Shown here piece by piece: positions 45,303 to 57,448 of a DNA stretch of 64,000 bases. A program made the translations under genes and the position numbers. Position 1 is the first letter of the stretch, and each line of letters starts with the position of its first letter. The notes under the pieces are model-generated. The model had not been told where the DNA came from. It was given only the letters and a program-made list of their open reading frames with translations, and made no database searches. Origin of the DNA: Pseudomonas jinjuensis (GTDB taxonomy: Bacteria > Pseudomonadota > Gammaproteobacteria > Pseudomonadales > Pseudomonadaceae); contig NZ_FNIJ01000015.1 of NCBI RefSeq assembly GCF_900103845.1, forward strand, positions 62,001 through 126,000, read 5' to 3'.

Positions 45303-45950
45303 ATGGCTCAGACCCTGGCCGAAATGCGCCGCGAATACACCCGGGACGGACTCTGCGAGTCCACCGCCCCGACCGAACCCTTCAGCCTTTTCCACCAGTG
45401 GTTCGAGGATGCGGTGAAGACCGAGCAACTGCCGGTCGAGCCGAACGCCATGACCCTCGCCACCGTCGACGAGGAAGGCCGCCCGCACTGCCGCGTGCTC
45501 CTGCTCAAGGGGCTGGACGAGCGCGGCTTCACCTTCTTCAGCAACTACGAGAGCGACAAGGGGCGGCAGCTGGCGGCGCGCCCCTATGCGGCGATGACCT
45601 TCTTCTGGCCGGCGCTGGAGCGCCAGGTGCGGATCGAGGGCGTGGTGGAAAAGGTCTCGCCGGAAGAGTCCGCCGCCTACTACCGCGTGCGCCCGCTGGG
45701 CAGCCGCCTGGGTGCCTGGGCCTCGCCGCAGAGCCGGGTGATCGCGGGGCGCGACGAGCTGGAACAGCTGCTGGCGGCAACCGAAAGGCGTTTCGCCGAT
45801 ACCCAGCCGCCCTGTCCGGACCATTGGGGCGGCTATCGCCTGTTGCCGCAGCGCATCGAGTTCTGGCAGGGCCGTGCCAGCCGTCTGCACGACCGGCTGA
45901 ACTATCGCCAGGAAAACGGCGGATGGCTGCGCGAGCGGCTGGCGCCCTGA
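45303..45950 (+). CDS. pdxH: Pyridoxamine 5'-phosphate oxidase
   Basis: 215-aa FMN enzyme oxidising PNP/PMP to pyridoxal 5'-phosphate. Conserved [37 protein letters not shown] (FMN phosphate), [24 protein letters not shown] and [17 protein letters not shown] near the end (PLP site R-L-H-D-R). ATG at 45303 has AGAGGAGG 6 nt upstream. An in-frame reading upstream is untranslated leader. Confidence 0.96.
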   Translation: MAQTLAEMRREYTRDGLCESTAPTEPFSLFHQWFEDAVKTEQLPVEPNAMTLATVDEEGRPHCRVLLLKGLDERGFTFFSNYESDKGRQLAARPYAAMTFFWPALERQVRIEGVVEKVSPEESAAYYRVRPLGSRLGAWASPQSRVIAGRDELEQLLAATERRFADTQPPCPDHWGGYRLLPQRIEFWQGRASRLHDRLNYRQENGGWLRERLAP

Positions 45951-45978
45951 GTCGGTCCTGTCCGTCGGGGGTGGCTGA

Positions 45979-47118
45979 ATGAAACTGGTGATCGCTCCCG
46001 ATTCCTTCAAGGAAAGCCTTTCCGCGCCGGAAGTCGCCGCCGCCATCGCCCGTGGCTGGCTGCGCGCGATGCCGGCCGCGGAGATCGTCCTGCGGCCGCT
46101 GGCCGACGGCGGCGAAGGCACGGTGGACGCGGTGCTCGCTGCCCGCCCGGGACAGCGCATCGACTGCCGGGTGCGCGGCCCCCTGGGGCAGCCGGTGACC
46201 GCTCACTGGGGGCGTCTGGACGATGCCACCGCGGTGATCGAGATGGCCGCCGCCAGCGGCCTGCACTGGGTGCCCGAACGCAAGCGCGACGCCACCCGCA
46301 CCACCAGCTACGGCACCGGCGAGCTGATTCGCGCGGCGCTGGATTCGGGGGCGCGCAAGATCATCCTCGGCCTCGGCGGCAGCGCGACCAACGATGCCGG
46401 GCTGGGATTGCTGCAGGCCCTCGGCGTGCGCTTCCTCGATGCCGCCGGCAGGGAGCTGGGCGACGGCGGCGCGGCCCTGGCCGGTCTGCATGAGCTCGAC
46501 CTGGGCGGCCTCGACCCGCGCCTGCTGCAGGTGGAAATGGAAGTCGCCGCCGACGTCGACAATCCGCTCTGCGGGCCGCGTGGCGCCTCGGCGGTGTTCG
46601 GTCCGCAGAAGGGCGCCAGCGCCGCGCAGGTGGAGGAACTGGATGCCGCCCTGCAGCATTTCGCAGCGGTAGCCGCCGCCACCCTCGGCGAGGACCACAG
46701 CCTGTTCCCCGGTGTCGGCGCCGCCGGCGGCCTGGGCTTCGCCGCGCGGGCGTTCCTCAAGGCGCGATTCCGTCCCGGCATCGCGCTGGTGGCCGAGCTG
46801 TCCGGGCTGGCCGAGGCCCTGCAGGGCGCCGATCTGGTGATCACCGGCGAAGGCCGGCTGGATTCGCAGAGCCTGCACGGCAAGACGCCGGTGGGCGTGG
46901 CGCGCATGGCGCAGGCGGCGGGCGTGCCGGCGATCGCCCTGGCCGGCAGTCTCGGCGAGGGTTACGCCGCGCTGCACGAGACCGGCATCGCCGCCGCCTT
47001 CAGCCTGGCGCCGGGGCCGCTGAGCCTGGCCCAGGCCCTGGCCCGCGCCGCGCAGGAACTGGAGGCGCGCGCCGAGGAACTGGCGCGCTTCTGGCTGGTG
47101 GCTCAGGCGGCGCGATAG
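45979..47118 (+). CDS. glxK: Glycerate kinase, GlxK/GarK type
   Basis: 379 aa, PF02595 family. MKLVIAPDSFKESLSA, PLADGGEGTVDAV, ATRTTSYGTGELIRAAL, GLGGSATNDAGLGLLQALG (nucleotide loop) and VITGEGRLDSQSLHGKTP are hallmark blocks. It phosphorylates D-glycerate to 2-phosphoglycerate, feeding glyoxylate/glycerate carbon into glycolysis. It lies 28 nt after pdxH on the same strand. Its 3' end overlaps the converging small gene by 16 nt. Confidence 0.93.
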   Translation: MKLVIAPDSFKESLSAPEVAAAIARGWLRAMPAAEIVLRPLADGGEGTVDAVLAARPGQRIDCRVRGPLGQPVTAHWGRLDDATAVIEMAAASGLHWVPERKRDATRTTSYGTGELIRAALDSGARKIILGLGGSATNDAGLGLLQALGVRFLDAAGRELGDGGAALAGLHELDLGGLDPRLLQVEMEVAADVDNPLCGPRGASAVFGPQKGASAAQVEELDAALQHFAAVAAATLGEDHSLFPGVGAAGGLGFAARAFLKARFRPGIALVAELSGLAEALQGADLVITGEGRLDSQSLHGKTPVGVARMAQAAGVPAIALAGSLGEGYAALHETGIAAAFSLAPGPLSLAQALARAAQELEARAEELARFWLVAQAAR

Positions 47119-47339
47119 TCCTTCGCCGCCTGTTCCAGCCAGGCGGGCAGCTCGCGGCGTCTGACCTTCGCCCGCCTGGCTTCCTCGAGACGCTGCAGCA
47201 GGTATTCGCGCTTGGCCGGATCGTCGCCGGCCAGGGAGAGCGCCAGGTCGCGATCCATCCAGCGGCGGATGCGCCAGTAGATCCACCAGTGGAAATACAG
47301 GCCGGCGGCGGTGGTGACGACGATGATGAAGTAGTCCAT
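47103..47339 (-). CDS. Small membrane-anchored hypothetical protein
   Basis: 78 aa. One N-terminal membrane helix (MDYFIIVVTTAAGLYFHWWIYW), then a basic amphipathic cytosolic part (RRIRRWMDRDLAL...REYLLQRLEEARRAKVRRREL). ATG at 47339 is preceded by AAGGAA 7 nt upstream on the minus strand. It converges on and overlaps the 3' end of glxK by 16 nt. Function unknown. Confidence 0.75.
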   Translation of the reverse strand: MDYFIIVVTTAAGLYFHWWIYWRIRRWMDRDLALSLAGDDPAKREYLLQRLEEARRAKVRRRELPAWLEQAAKDYRAA

Positions 47340-47552
47340 GGAGTGTTCCTTGCGGCGGCAGGCGCCCACCCTAGCCGATCGTCCGGCGCTCATAAAGACG
47401 GCCGGCCGCGGGCATTTTCCCCGCGATGAGCGAAAATATAGGAATCGAAGCCTGCGCAGTTCCCTGGCGTGATCTTGCGCAACGCGCCCGGCGTGACAGC
47501 GGGGCCTGCGGCGGAGTCTAATAAAGGCAGTCTTTCTCGGAGGTTCTTCGTT

Positions 47553-48017
47553 ATGCGTAAGCCCGCCCTGTTCGCCGTGACCTTTGTTGCACTGGCCCTG
47601 ACTCTCGGCGGTTGCCAGTCCAGCCTGACCGGCGACACCTACTCCCGTGAAGAAGCGCGCACCGTGCAGAACGTCCGCATGGGCACCATCCAGGCGCTGC
47701 GCCCGGTGAAGATCGAAGGCACCAAGACGCCGATCGGCTCGGTTGCCGGCGCGGCGGTCGGCGGCATCGGCGGCAGCAGCATCGGCCAGGGCCGCGGCAG
47801 CTACGTGGCCGCGATCATCGGCGCGGTCGCCGGCGGCCTGATCGGTTCGGCCACCGAGGAGGGCCTGACCCGCGCCCAGGGTGTCGAGATCACCGTGCGC
47901 GAGGACGACGGCAGCACCCGTGCCTATGTGCAGGAAGTCGACGAAGGCGCGGTATTCCGCGTCGGCGAACGCGTCCGCATCCTGACCGTCAACGGCACCA
48001 GCCGCGTCTCGCACTGA
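47553..48017 (+). CDS. SlyB-like glycine-zipper outer-membrane lipoprotein
   Basis: 154 aa. Signal with lipobox LTLGGC, then the SlyB/17-kDa antigen pattern: YSREEARTVQNVRMGTIQ. A glycine zipper follows (GSVAGAAVGGIGGSSIGQG, then AAIIGAVAGGLIG) that inserts in the outer membrane. A beta-rich tail holds VEITVREDDG and RVRILTVNG. RBS CTCGGAGG at 47537-47543. Known roles in the family concern outer-membrane integrity under Mg stress. Confidence 0.9.
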   Translation: MRKPALFAVTFVALALTLGGCQSSLTGDTYSREEARTVQNVRMGTIQALRPVKIEGTKTPIGSVAGAAVGGIGGSSIGQGRGSYVAAIIGAVAGGLIGSATEEGLTRAQGVEITVREDDGSTRAYVQEVDEGAVFRVGERVRILTVNGTSRVSH

Positions 48018-48029
48018 TCTTTCCTTCCA

Positions 48030-48090
48030 GGTCGCTCCTGCGAGCGACCGCCTCTCTCCAGCGCGCGAAACTGCATCCGGTTTCGCGCGC
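48030..48090. terminator. Two stem-loops after the SlyB-like gene
   Basis: GGTCGCTC-CTGC-GAGCGACC (48030-48049) and GCGCGCGAAAC, 8-nt loop, GTTTCGCGCGC (48061-48090). Neither has a T-run; they may stabilise or end the transcript before the sha operon. The remaining spacer to 48251 should hold the sha promoter. Confidence 0.55.
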
Positions 48091-48251
48091 TATCGTTTCA
48101 GGACATCCGATTCCCGGCGGGTACGGGTGATTTCGAAATAATTCATTCCATGGCGATCTTCCGATAGATGCGGATAATAGGCGCCGTTTTGCCGCGGGGA
48201 CGCCCCGCCGGCAGATAGCGGGCATCGCCCGGAATGAAAAAGGAGTGATCG

Positions 48252-51049
<2,798 letters not shown>

Positions 51050-51050
<1 letters not shown>

Positions 51051-51382
51051 TGGAGGCGCTGTTCGCCATCGCCCTCGGCCTGCTCACCGCCAGCGGTGTG
51101 TACCTGCTGTTGCGGGCGCGCACCTTCCCGGTGGTGCTGGGCCTGACCCTGATTTCCTATGCGGTGAACCTGTTCCTCTTCGCCATGGGCCGGCTCGCCG
51201 GCGAACCGGCGGTGGTCGGCCAGGTCGCCAATGCCGGCGACCCGATTCCCCAGGCGCTGGTGCTGACCGCCATCGTCATCGGCTTCGCCATGACCGCCTT
51301 CGTCATCGTCCTCGCCCTGCGCGGGCTGGCTGAGACCGGCGACGACCACGTGGATGGCGCGGCCGGGGAGGGCGAGGAATGA
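51050..51382 (+). CDS. shaC: Na+/H+ antiporter subunit C (NuoK-like)
   Basis: 110 aa, three membrane helices, homologous to complex I NuoK: LLTASGVYLLLRARTFPVVLGL, then SYAVNLFLFAMGRLAG, and IPQALVLTAIVIGFAMTAFVIVLALR with the conserved P-Q-A-L-V-L-T-A-I-V-I. Starts in the last base of shaA and overlaps shaD by 4 nt (ATGA). Confidence 0.94.
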
Positions 51383-52875
51383 ATCACCTGCTGATCCTGC
51401 CGATCGTGCTGCCGCTGTTCGCCGGCTGCCTGCTGCTGGCCGCCATTGGCGAACGCGCGCAGCGCGGCCTCTCGCTGCTCGCCACCCTGGCGCTGCTGCC
51501 GCTGAGCGGGGTGCTGCTGCAACAGGCCGCCGGCGGGCAGATCCAGTTCTACGCGCTGGGCAACTGGCAGCCGCCGTTCGGCATCATCCTGGTGCTCGAC
51601 CGTCTGAGCGCGCTGTTGTTGCTGGCCAATGCGCTGCTCGCGGTGTTCGCGCTGCTCTATGCGCTGCGTGGCGACGACCGCCGCGGCAAGCATTTCCACG
51701 CGCTGTTCCAGTTTCAGCTGGCCGGCCTGAACGGCGCCTTCCTCACCGGCGACCTGTTCAACCTGTTCGTCTTCTTCGAGATCCTGCTGATCGCCTCCTA
51801 CGGCCTGCTGCTGCACGGTGGTGGCGCCGGGCGGGTGCGCGCCGGCGTGCACTACGTGGTGCTCAACCTGGTCGGCTCGGCGTTCTTCCTGATCGCGGTG
51901 GGCGTGCTGTATGGCGTCACCGGGACCCTGAACATGGCCGACATGGCCCGCCACGTCGCCGCGCTGGATGCCGCCCAGGCGCCGCTGGTGCGTGCCGCGG
52001 CCCTGCTGTTGCTGGTGGTGTTCGGCCTCAAGGCGGCGCTGCTGCCGCTGTACTTCTGGCTGCCGCGCGCCTATGCCGAGGCGAGTGCGCCGGTGGCGGC
52101 GCTGTTCGCCATCATGACCAAGGTCGGCATCTATTCGATCCTGCGCGTCTACACCCTGATCTTCGGCGCCGAGGCCGGCGAGCTGGCGAACCTGGCGCAG
52201 GACTGGCTGTGGCCGCTGGCGTTGCTCGGCATCGCCGTGGGCGCCATCGGCGCGCTGGCGGCGAACACCCTGCAGGGCATGCTGGCCTACCTGGTGGTGG
52301 TGTCGGCCGGCACCCTGCTGGCGGCGCTGGCGATGGGCAGTCAGGCAGCGTTGAGCGCGGGGCTGTATTACCTGCTGCACAGCACCTGGGTGGCCGGCGG
52401 GCTGTTCCTCCTCGCCGACCTGATCGCCCGCCAGCGTGGCGAGAAGGGCGGCCATCTGCGGCAGGGGCCGGCGCTGCTGCAGCCGCATCTGCTCGGCGCG
52501 CTGTTCTTCCTCGGTGCCATCGCGGTGGTCGGGCTGCCGCCGCTGTCCGGCTTCATCGGCAAGCTCATGTTGATGCGCGCCGCCAGCACGCCGGCGGAGA
52601 CGCTGGCGCTGTGGGCGGTGCTGCTGGTCAGCGGGCTGGTCACCATCGTGGCGCTGAGCCGGGCCGGCAGCACGCTGTTCTGGCGCACCGGGCGCACCGT
52701 GCTGGGCAGCGCCGAGCGCGATCCGCTGCGCCTGCTGGCGACCCTCGGCCTGCTGCTCACGGCGCCGCTGCTGGTGCTGCTGGCCAAGCCGCTGCTGGTC
52801 TATGTGCAGGCGACCGCCGCGCAGTTGCTGGATGTCGAGCTGTATCGCCAGGCGATCCTCGGAGGTGGCGCATGA
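51379..52875 (+). CDS. shaD: Na+/H+ antiporter subunit D (NuoM/N-like)
   Basis: 498-aa polytopic antiporter subunit, about 14 helices. NLFNLFVFFEILLIASYGLL carries the conserved Glu, GLKAALLPLYFWLPRAYAEA the Lys/His-bearing helix, and LQGMLAYLVVVSAGTLL and AVVGLPPLSGFIGKLML follow. Partner of ShaA in proton translocation. Overlaps shaC and shaE starts by 4 nt each. Confidence 0.95.
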   Translation: MNHLLILPIVLPLFAGCLLLAAIGERAQRGLSLLATLALLPLSGVLLQQAAGGQIQFYALGNWQPPFGIILVLDRLSALLLLANALLAVFALLYALRGDDRRGKHFHALFQFQLAGLNGAFLTGDLFNLFVFFEILLIASYGLLLHGGGAGRVRAGVHYVVLNLVGSAFFLIAVGVLYGVTGTLNMADMARHVAALDAAQAPLVRAAALLLLVVFGLKAALLPLYFWLPRAYAEASAPVAALFAIMTKVGIYSILRVYTLIFGAEAGELANLAQDWLWPLALLGIAVGAIGALAANTLQGMLAYLVVVSAGTLLAALAMGSQAALSAGLYYLLHSTWVAGGLFLLADLIARQRGEKGGHLRQGPALLQPHLLGALFFLGAIAVVGLPPLSGFIGKLMLMRAASTPAETLALWAVLLVSGLVTIVALSRAGSTLFWRTGRTVLGSAERDPLRLLATLGLLLTAPLLVLLAKPLLVYVQATAAQLLDVELYRQAILGGGA

Positions 52876-53372
52876 TCCGCCGCCTGCTGCCGCATCCGCT
52901 GCTCAGCGCCTGCCTGCTGCTGACCTGGCTGCTGCTGGTCAACGATTTCTCCCTCGGCCACTGGCTGCTCGGCGGCGCACTCGGACTCGTGCTGCCGTGG
53001 CTGTGCCGGGACCTGCTGCTGCCCGTCCCGCGCATCCGCCGGCCGCTGCTTCTGCTGCGCTTCATCGGCCTGGTGCTGCACGACATAGTGGTCGCCAACC
53101 TGCAGGTGGCGCGGCTGGTGGTCGGGCCGACCCGCGCGCTGCGCCCGGCCTTCGTCGAGATTCCGCTGGACCTGAATGACGACCTGGCGATCACCGTCCT
53201 CGCCAGCGTCATCACCCTGACCCCGGGCACGGTATCCGCCGATCTCGGCGCCGATCGCCGGACCCTGCTGGTGCACGGCCTGGACGTGCCCGACCCGGAA
53301 GCGCTGGTCGCCGACATCAAGTCGCGCTACGAGGCGCCGCTGAAGGAGATATTCGAATGCTCGGCTACGTGA
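52872..53372 (+). CDS. shaE: Na+/H+ antiporter subunit E
   Basis: 166 aa. Two membrane helices at the N-terminus and a cytosolic MrpE domain: VVANLQVARLVVGP, then DDLAITVLASVITLTPGTVS, the family signature, and LLVHGLDVPD. Begins within the shaD stop (ATGA) and its 3' end overlaps shaF by 16 nt. Confidence 0.93.
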   Translation: MIRRLLPHPLLSACLLLTWLLLVNDFSLGHWLLGGALGLVLPWLCRDLLLPVPRIRRPLLLLRFIGLVLHDIVVANLQVARLVVGPTRALRPAFVEIPLDLNDDLAITVLASVITLTPGTVSADLGADRRTLLVHGLDVPDPEALVADIKSRYEAPLKEIFECSAT

Positions 53373-53626
53373 TCCCCGTGTGCCTGGCGATGCTCGGCGT
53401 GGCGCTGCTGCTCACGGTGGCGCGGCTGGTCCGCGGCCCGGGCCTGCCGGACCGTATCCTGGCGCTGGACACCCTGTCGGTGGAAGCCATCGCGCTGATC
53501 GTGCTGTTCGGCATCTGGAGCGACTCCGGCCTGTACTTCGAGGCCGCGCTGCTGATCGCGGTGATGGGCTTCGTCAGCACCGTGGCATTGTCCAAGTACC
53601 TGCTGCGGGGGGACATCATCGAATGA
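53357..53626 (+). CDS. shaF: Na+/H+ antiporter subunit F
   Basis: 89 aa, three helices. RLVRGPGLPDRILALDTL is the MrpF signature; the helix EAIALIVLFGIWSDSGLYFEAALLIAVMGF follows, and the C-terminus is KYLLRGDIIE. Overlaps shaE by 16 nt and shaG by 4 nt. Confidence 0.93.
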   Translation: MLGYVIPVCLAMLGVALLLTVARLVRGPGLPDRILALDTLSVEAIALIVLFGIWSDSGLYFEAALLIAVMGFVSTVALSKYLLRGDIIE

Positions 53627-53955
53627 ATGCGCAGTTCTGGATCGAGGCCGTGGTGTCGCTGCTGCTGCTCGGCGGCAGCCTGTTCGCCCTGCTCGGCGCC
53701 ATCGGCCTGTACCGCCTGCCGGACTTCTACACCCGCCTGCACGCACCGACCAAGGCGTCGACCCTCGGCGTCGGCGGAGTGATCCTCGCCTCGCTGGTGT
53801 ACTTCACCGCCCGTGGCGAGCTGAGCCTGCACGAGATACTGATCACCGCATTCCTCTTCATCACCGCACCGGTCAGCGCGCACCTGCTGGCGAAGGCGGC
53901 GATGCAGCAGCGCGAGGAGCGGGTGAAGGACACCCAGGGCAAGCCGTGGGAGTGA
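53623..53955 (+). CDS. shaG: Na+/H+ antiporter subunit G
   Basis: 110 aa, three helices. FALLGAIGLYRLPDFYTRLHAPTKASTLG, the MrpG hallmark, is intact (L-P-D-x-Y-x-R-x-H-A-x-T-K). Later FLFITAPVSAHLLAKAAM. Last gene of shaACDEFG; followed by REP elements, no classical terminator. Confidence 0.94.
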   Translation: MNAQFWIEAVVSLLLLGGSLFALLGAIGLYRLPDFYTRLHAPTKASTLGVGGVILASLVYFTARGELSLHEILITAFLFITAPVSAHLLAKAAMQQREERVKDTQGKPWE

Positions 53956-53961
53956 TTACCC

Positions 53962-54122
53962 TGTAGGAGCGCACCTGGGCGCGACCGGTCGCGGGCGTGG
54001 CCCGCTACACGGTTTCGCTGGAATGTCCGAGTAGGGCGCATAACGCGCCAGCGTTATCCGCCATCGCATCGGCACGGCCCTGGAGCAGGGCTTGTTGGTC
54101 GCGGGCATGGCCCGCTCCTACA
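53962..54122. repeat. REP elements flanking a GTAGGGCG element after shaG
   Basis: A REP variant (53962-53984), an inverted GGGC-stem REP lacking three bases near its end (53989-54009), a GTAGGGCG-type element (54031-54072, stem ATAACGC/GCGTTAT) and an inverted GGGC-stem REP (54099-54122). They fill most of the 272-nt spacer before the EamA gene. Confidence 0.83.
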
Positions 54123-54227
54123 GGTCGACTCCCTGCCGGGCGCAACAGTTTTCCCTGCTCTCTGTGCCTGTCGGCCCCGCCCGGCGGGCACCTATACTTC
54201 GCGGATTCCCGTCTTCTGGAGCGTTCC

Positions 54228-55133
54228 GTGCAGCATTCCCGGCCGTTCGCCCTCGCGTGCCTGGTGCTGGCCATGGCGCTGTGGGGCAGTTCGTTCATTG
54301 CCCTGAAACTGGCATTCCAGGAATTCCCGCCGATGTGGGTGATCTTCGCCCGCATGGCCATCGGCAGTCTGATCTTCCTCGCCGCCTGGCGCTGGCGCGG
54401 GCGCACCGAGTATCGCGCCGGCGACTGGAAGTACCTGCTCGGCCTGGCGGTCTGCGAGCCCTGCCTGTACTTCATCTGCGAATCCCTGGCGCTGCAGTAC
54501 ACCAGCGCCTCCCAGGCCGGGATGATCACCGCGCTGCTGCCATTGCTGGTGGCGGTGGGCGCGTTCTTCCTGCTCAGGGAGCGGATCGGCCGCAACACCT
54601 GGCTGGGCTTCCTGCTGGCGGTGATCGGCGCGCTCTGGCTGACCCTGGTCAGCGAGGCCGACCCGCATGCGCCGCAGCCGCTGCTCGGCAACTTCCTCGA
54701 ACTCCTCGCCATGGTCTGCGCGACGGGCTACACGCTGCTGCTCAAGCACCTGTCCTCGCGCTATTCGGCCTTCATGCTCACCGCCATGCAGGCCTTCATC
54801 GGTTCGATCTTCTTCCTGCCGCTGGCCGCCATCACTTCCGGCACGCCGCCGCTGCCCAGCGGTCAGGGGCTGTTCGCCCTGGTCTATCTTGGCAGCGTGG
54901 TCACGGTCGGCGCCTACGGGCTGTACAACTTCGGCGTCAGCCGGCTGCCGGCCAGCCAGGCGTCCGGCTTCACCAACCTGATCCCGGTATTCACCCTGGT
55001 CTTCGCCGCCGCGTTCCTCGGTGAAGTCTTCACCGGCCAGCAGGCCCTGGCGGCCGGAGTGGTGTTCGCCGGCGTGGCGCTCAGCCAATGGCGCACCACG
55101 CCACCCACGCAGCCGGCCGGTGTGCTGGACTGA
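54228..55133 (+). CDS. EamA/DMT-family transporter
   Basis: 301 aa, ten predicted helices in two EamA repeats: ACLVLAMALWGSSFIALKLAFQEFPPMW opens the first, and GNFLELLAMVCATGYTLLLKHL the second. Drug/metabolite exporter superfamily; the exported compound is unknown. The start is a GTG at 54228 with GGAG 6 nt upstream, giving VQHSRPFALACLVLAM; no ATG fits as well. Followed 28 nt later by the PLP enzyme. Confidence 0.87.
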   Translation: MQHSRPFALACLVLAMALWGSSFIALKLAFQEFPPMWVIFARMAIGSLIFLAAWRWRGRTEYRAGDWKYLLGLAVCEPCLYFICESLALQYTSASQAGMITALLPLLVAVGAFFLLRERIGRNTWLGFLLAVIGALWLTLVSEADPHAPQPLLGNFLELLAMVCATGYTLLLKHLSSRYSAFMLTAMQAFIGSIFFLPLAAITSGTPPLPSGQGLFALVYLGSVVTVGAYGLYNFGVSRLPASQASGFTNLIPVFTLVFAAAFLGEVFTGQQALAAGVVFAGVALSQWRTTPPTQPAGVLD

Positions 55134-55161
55134 CTGAATCCTTTCCCTGCGAGGTAGCGCC

Positions 55162-56262
55162 ATGACGATCAACGAACGCGTCTGGACCCGCGAGGCGATC
55201 CGCATCATCGAGGCGGATTTCCAGCGCAGCGCCGATACGCACCTGATCCCGCTGGACATGCCCGGCCTGCCCGGCGTCGACCTGTACTTCAAGGACGAGT
55301 CCAGCCATCCCACCGGCAGCCTCAAGCACCGCCTGGCGCGTTCGCTGTTCCTCTACGCCCTGTGCAACGGCTGGCTGAGGCCGGAGGCACCGGTGATCGA
55401 GGCGTCCAGCGGCTCGACGGCGATCTCCGAGGCCTATTTCGCCCGCCTGCTCGGCCTGCCGTTCATCGCCGTGATGCCGGCCAGCACCTCGAAGGAGAAG
55501 ATCGCGCAGATCGCCTTCTACGGCGGGCAGAGCCATCTGGTCGACGACCCGACGCAGATCTACGCCGAGTCCGAGCGCCTGGCGCGGGAGAGCGGCGGGC
55601 ACTTCATGGACCAGTTCACCTTCGCCGAACGCGCCACCGACTGGCGGGCGAACAACAACATCGCCGAGTCGATCTTCCAGCAGATGCGTCACGAGCGCTT
55701 CCCCGAGCCGGCCTGGCTGGTGTCCAGCCCGGGCACCGGCGGCACCCTGGCGACGCTGGGGCGCTTCGCCCGCTATCGCCGCCACGAGACCCGCGTGCTC
55801 TGCGCCGACGCCGAGCGTTCGGTGTTCTTCGATGCCTACCGCACCGGCGATCGCAGCCTGACGCTGAGTTGCGGTTCGCGGATAGAAGGAATCGGCCGGC
55901 CGCGGGTGGAAGCGTCCTTCCTGCCGGCGGTGATCGATGCCATGGCCAAGGTGCCGGACGCCCTGTCGCTGGCGGCCATGCACTACCTGGCGGGGAGACT
56001 TGGCCGGCGTGTCGGCGGCTCCAGCGGCACCAACCTGATCGGTGCGCTGGTGGCCGGCCGGCAGATGGTCGCCAATGGCGAATCCGGCTCGGTGGTGGCG
56101 ATTCTCTGCGACGGCGGCGAGCGCTATGCCGAGACCTACTACGACCGCTTCTGGCTGGTGCAGCAGGGCTTCGAGCTGGAGCCGCTGATCGAGGCGGTAC
56201 GCCTGTGTGCGGAGGAGGGCGCCGAGTTGCCGTCCGGAGTTGAACTGGCGGGATTCGATTGA
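55162..56262 (+). CDS. PLP-dependent cysteine synthase/desulfhydrase-like enzyme
   Basis: 366 aa, fold type II PLP enzyme. The Schiff-base lysine is K55 in [16 protein letters not shown], the substrate loop [17 protein letters not shown], and a PLP-phosphate loop [18 protein letters not shown]. The late [12 protein letters not shown] block and the C-terminal extension are typical of the Cds1-type L-cysteine desulfhydrase branch rather than CysK. Reaction on cysteine is an inference. The close upstream DMT exporter may share a transcript. Confidence 0.85.
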   Translation: MTINERVWTREAIRIIEADFQRSADTHLIPLDMPGLPGVDLYFKDESSHPTGSLKHRLARSLFLYALCNGWLRPEAPVIEASSGSTAISEAYFARLLGLPFIAVMPASTSKEKIAQIAFYGGQSHLVDDPTQIYAESERLARESGGHFMDQFTFAERATDWRANNNIAESIFQQMRHERFPEPAWLVSSPGTGGTLATLGRFARYRRHETRVLCADAERSVFFDAYRTGDRSLTLSCGSRIEGIGRPRVEASFLPAVIDAMAKVPDALSLAAMHYLAGRLGRRVGGSSGTNLIGALVAGRQMVANGESGSVVAILCDGGERYAETYYDRFWLVQQGFELEPLIEAVRLCAEEGAELPSGVELAGFD

Positions 56263-56263
56263 A

Positions 56264-56932
56264 TCAGTCGCCGCTGGCGCCGCCCGGCCAGGCGCAGCCG
56301 CGCAGCGCTTCGTCGTTCAGGCGCAGTTCGGCGGACAGGTGGCTGAGCGCGCCGCTCATGCTGTTCACGCAGCGCGCCGGGGCGACCCAGAGTTCGAGCT
56401 TCTTGCCATCGGCCTCGCTGGAGTAGCTGCTGCTGCCGTCGGGCAGGCTTTCCACCACGTAGGGCAGCACCTGCTGCGGCTGGCCGGGACGCTCCAGCAG
56501 CAGGCCTTGCGCATTCACCATCACGCTCCAGCCCGGCTCGTTGCCGCCGGCGCGGACGATGGTGCGCTTGAAGTTCGGATCGTCGCAGCCGTGCCCTTCG
56601 TGCTGCAGGCGGTAGACCCGGGAAACGTCCAGCGTGCCGTCGGTGCCGCTGGCGGTGCTGCCGCTGAAGCTGCCGCCCAGGTCGGCGAACAGCGTCTTGC
56701 CGCCATCCTTGAACAGTTCGGCCGCATCGCGGACAAGGCCGGTATTGCCGCTATCCTCGATACTGAAGCGACGTTGCTCGTTGCACGGCGTGAACACCAG
56801 GCCGTTGCCCTGCCGGCTCAGTTCGCCCTGCTGGCGCGTGGCGCCGTGCAGGTCGACGGGCTTGGGCGACCAGACCTGGCAGGCGGCGAACAGCGGCAGA
56901 AGGCTGAAGAGGGCGAAACGGCTTGGACGCAT
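56264..56932 (-). CDS. COG3650-type lipoprotein
   Basis: 222 aa. Lipobox LPLFAAC (Cys18). The mature part has two related halves: GNGLVFTPCNEQRRFSIEDSG with ELFADLGGSFSG-like elements, and KKLELWVAPARCVNSMSGAL with C-terminal LRGCAWPGG. These are features of predicted outer-membrane lipoproteins with META/HslJ-like beta domains. Convergent with the PLP gene (stops adjacent) and divergent from the DUF488 gene. Role unknown. Confidence 0.78.
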   Translation of the reverse strand: MRPSRFALFSLLPLFAACQVWSPKPVDLHGATRQQGELSRQGNGLVFTPCNEQRRFSIEDSGNTGLVRDAAELFKDGGKTLFADLGGSFSGSTASGTDGTLDVSRVYRLQHEGHGCDDPNFKRTIVRAGGNEPGWSVMVNAQGLLLERPGQPQQVLPYVVESLPDGSSSYSSEADGKKLELWVAPARCVNSMSGALSHLSAELRLNDEALRGCAWPGGASGD

Positions 56933-57010
56933 GATCGGACTCCCTGGAAAGGGGCCCAACGTTACCGAGCAGGCCGGACTACCACAAGAGCCGGCATGAG
57001 GAGTGAGGCG

Positions 57011-57406
57011 ATGATCAGATGCAAGCGGGCGTATGAACCGGTGGAAGCGAGCGATGGCCAGCGTGTACTGGTCGACCGCCTGTGGCCACGGGGCATCCGC
57101 AAGGAGGAGCTGCAGGCCGAGTGGTGGAAGGACGTGGCGCCGTCGAACGAGCTGCGCAAGGAGTTCCACCATGATCCCGGGCGGTTCGGGGAGTTTCGCC
57201 AGGCCTACCGCAAGCAACTGGTGGCGCATCCGGAGTACTGGTGGGGGCTGCTGGACCTGGCGCGCAAGGGCGACCTGACGCTGCTCTACGGTGCGCGCGA
57301 CGAGCAGAACAACAATGCCCAGGTGCTGGCGGAGTTTCTCGAGGACGAGCTGGAGCGGCAGCAGCCGGGGAGTTCGCCGACCTGCTATGCGAAGGACTTC
57401 GAATGA
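57011..57406 (+). CDS. DUF488 family protein, YeaO type
   Basis: 131 aa. DGQRVLVDRLWPRGIRKEEL is the diagnostic YeaO/DUF488 signature. Then WWKDVAPSNELRKEFHHDPGRF and LTLLYGARDEQNNNAQVL, where the loop after GARD varies in the family. Unknown function; often found near stress genes. RBS GAGTGAGG right before the ATG at 57011. Confidence 0.88.
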   Translation: MIRCKRAYEPVEASDGQRVLVDRLWPRGIRKEELQAEWWKDVAPSNELRKEFHHDPGRFGEFRQAYRKQLVAHPEYWWGLLDLARKGDLTLLYGARDEQNNNAQVLAEFLEDELERQQPGSSPTCYAKDFE

Positions 57407-57448
57407 CCCTGGTTTCCCCTCGCCGCCACCGGGGCGAGGGGACGACAG

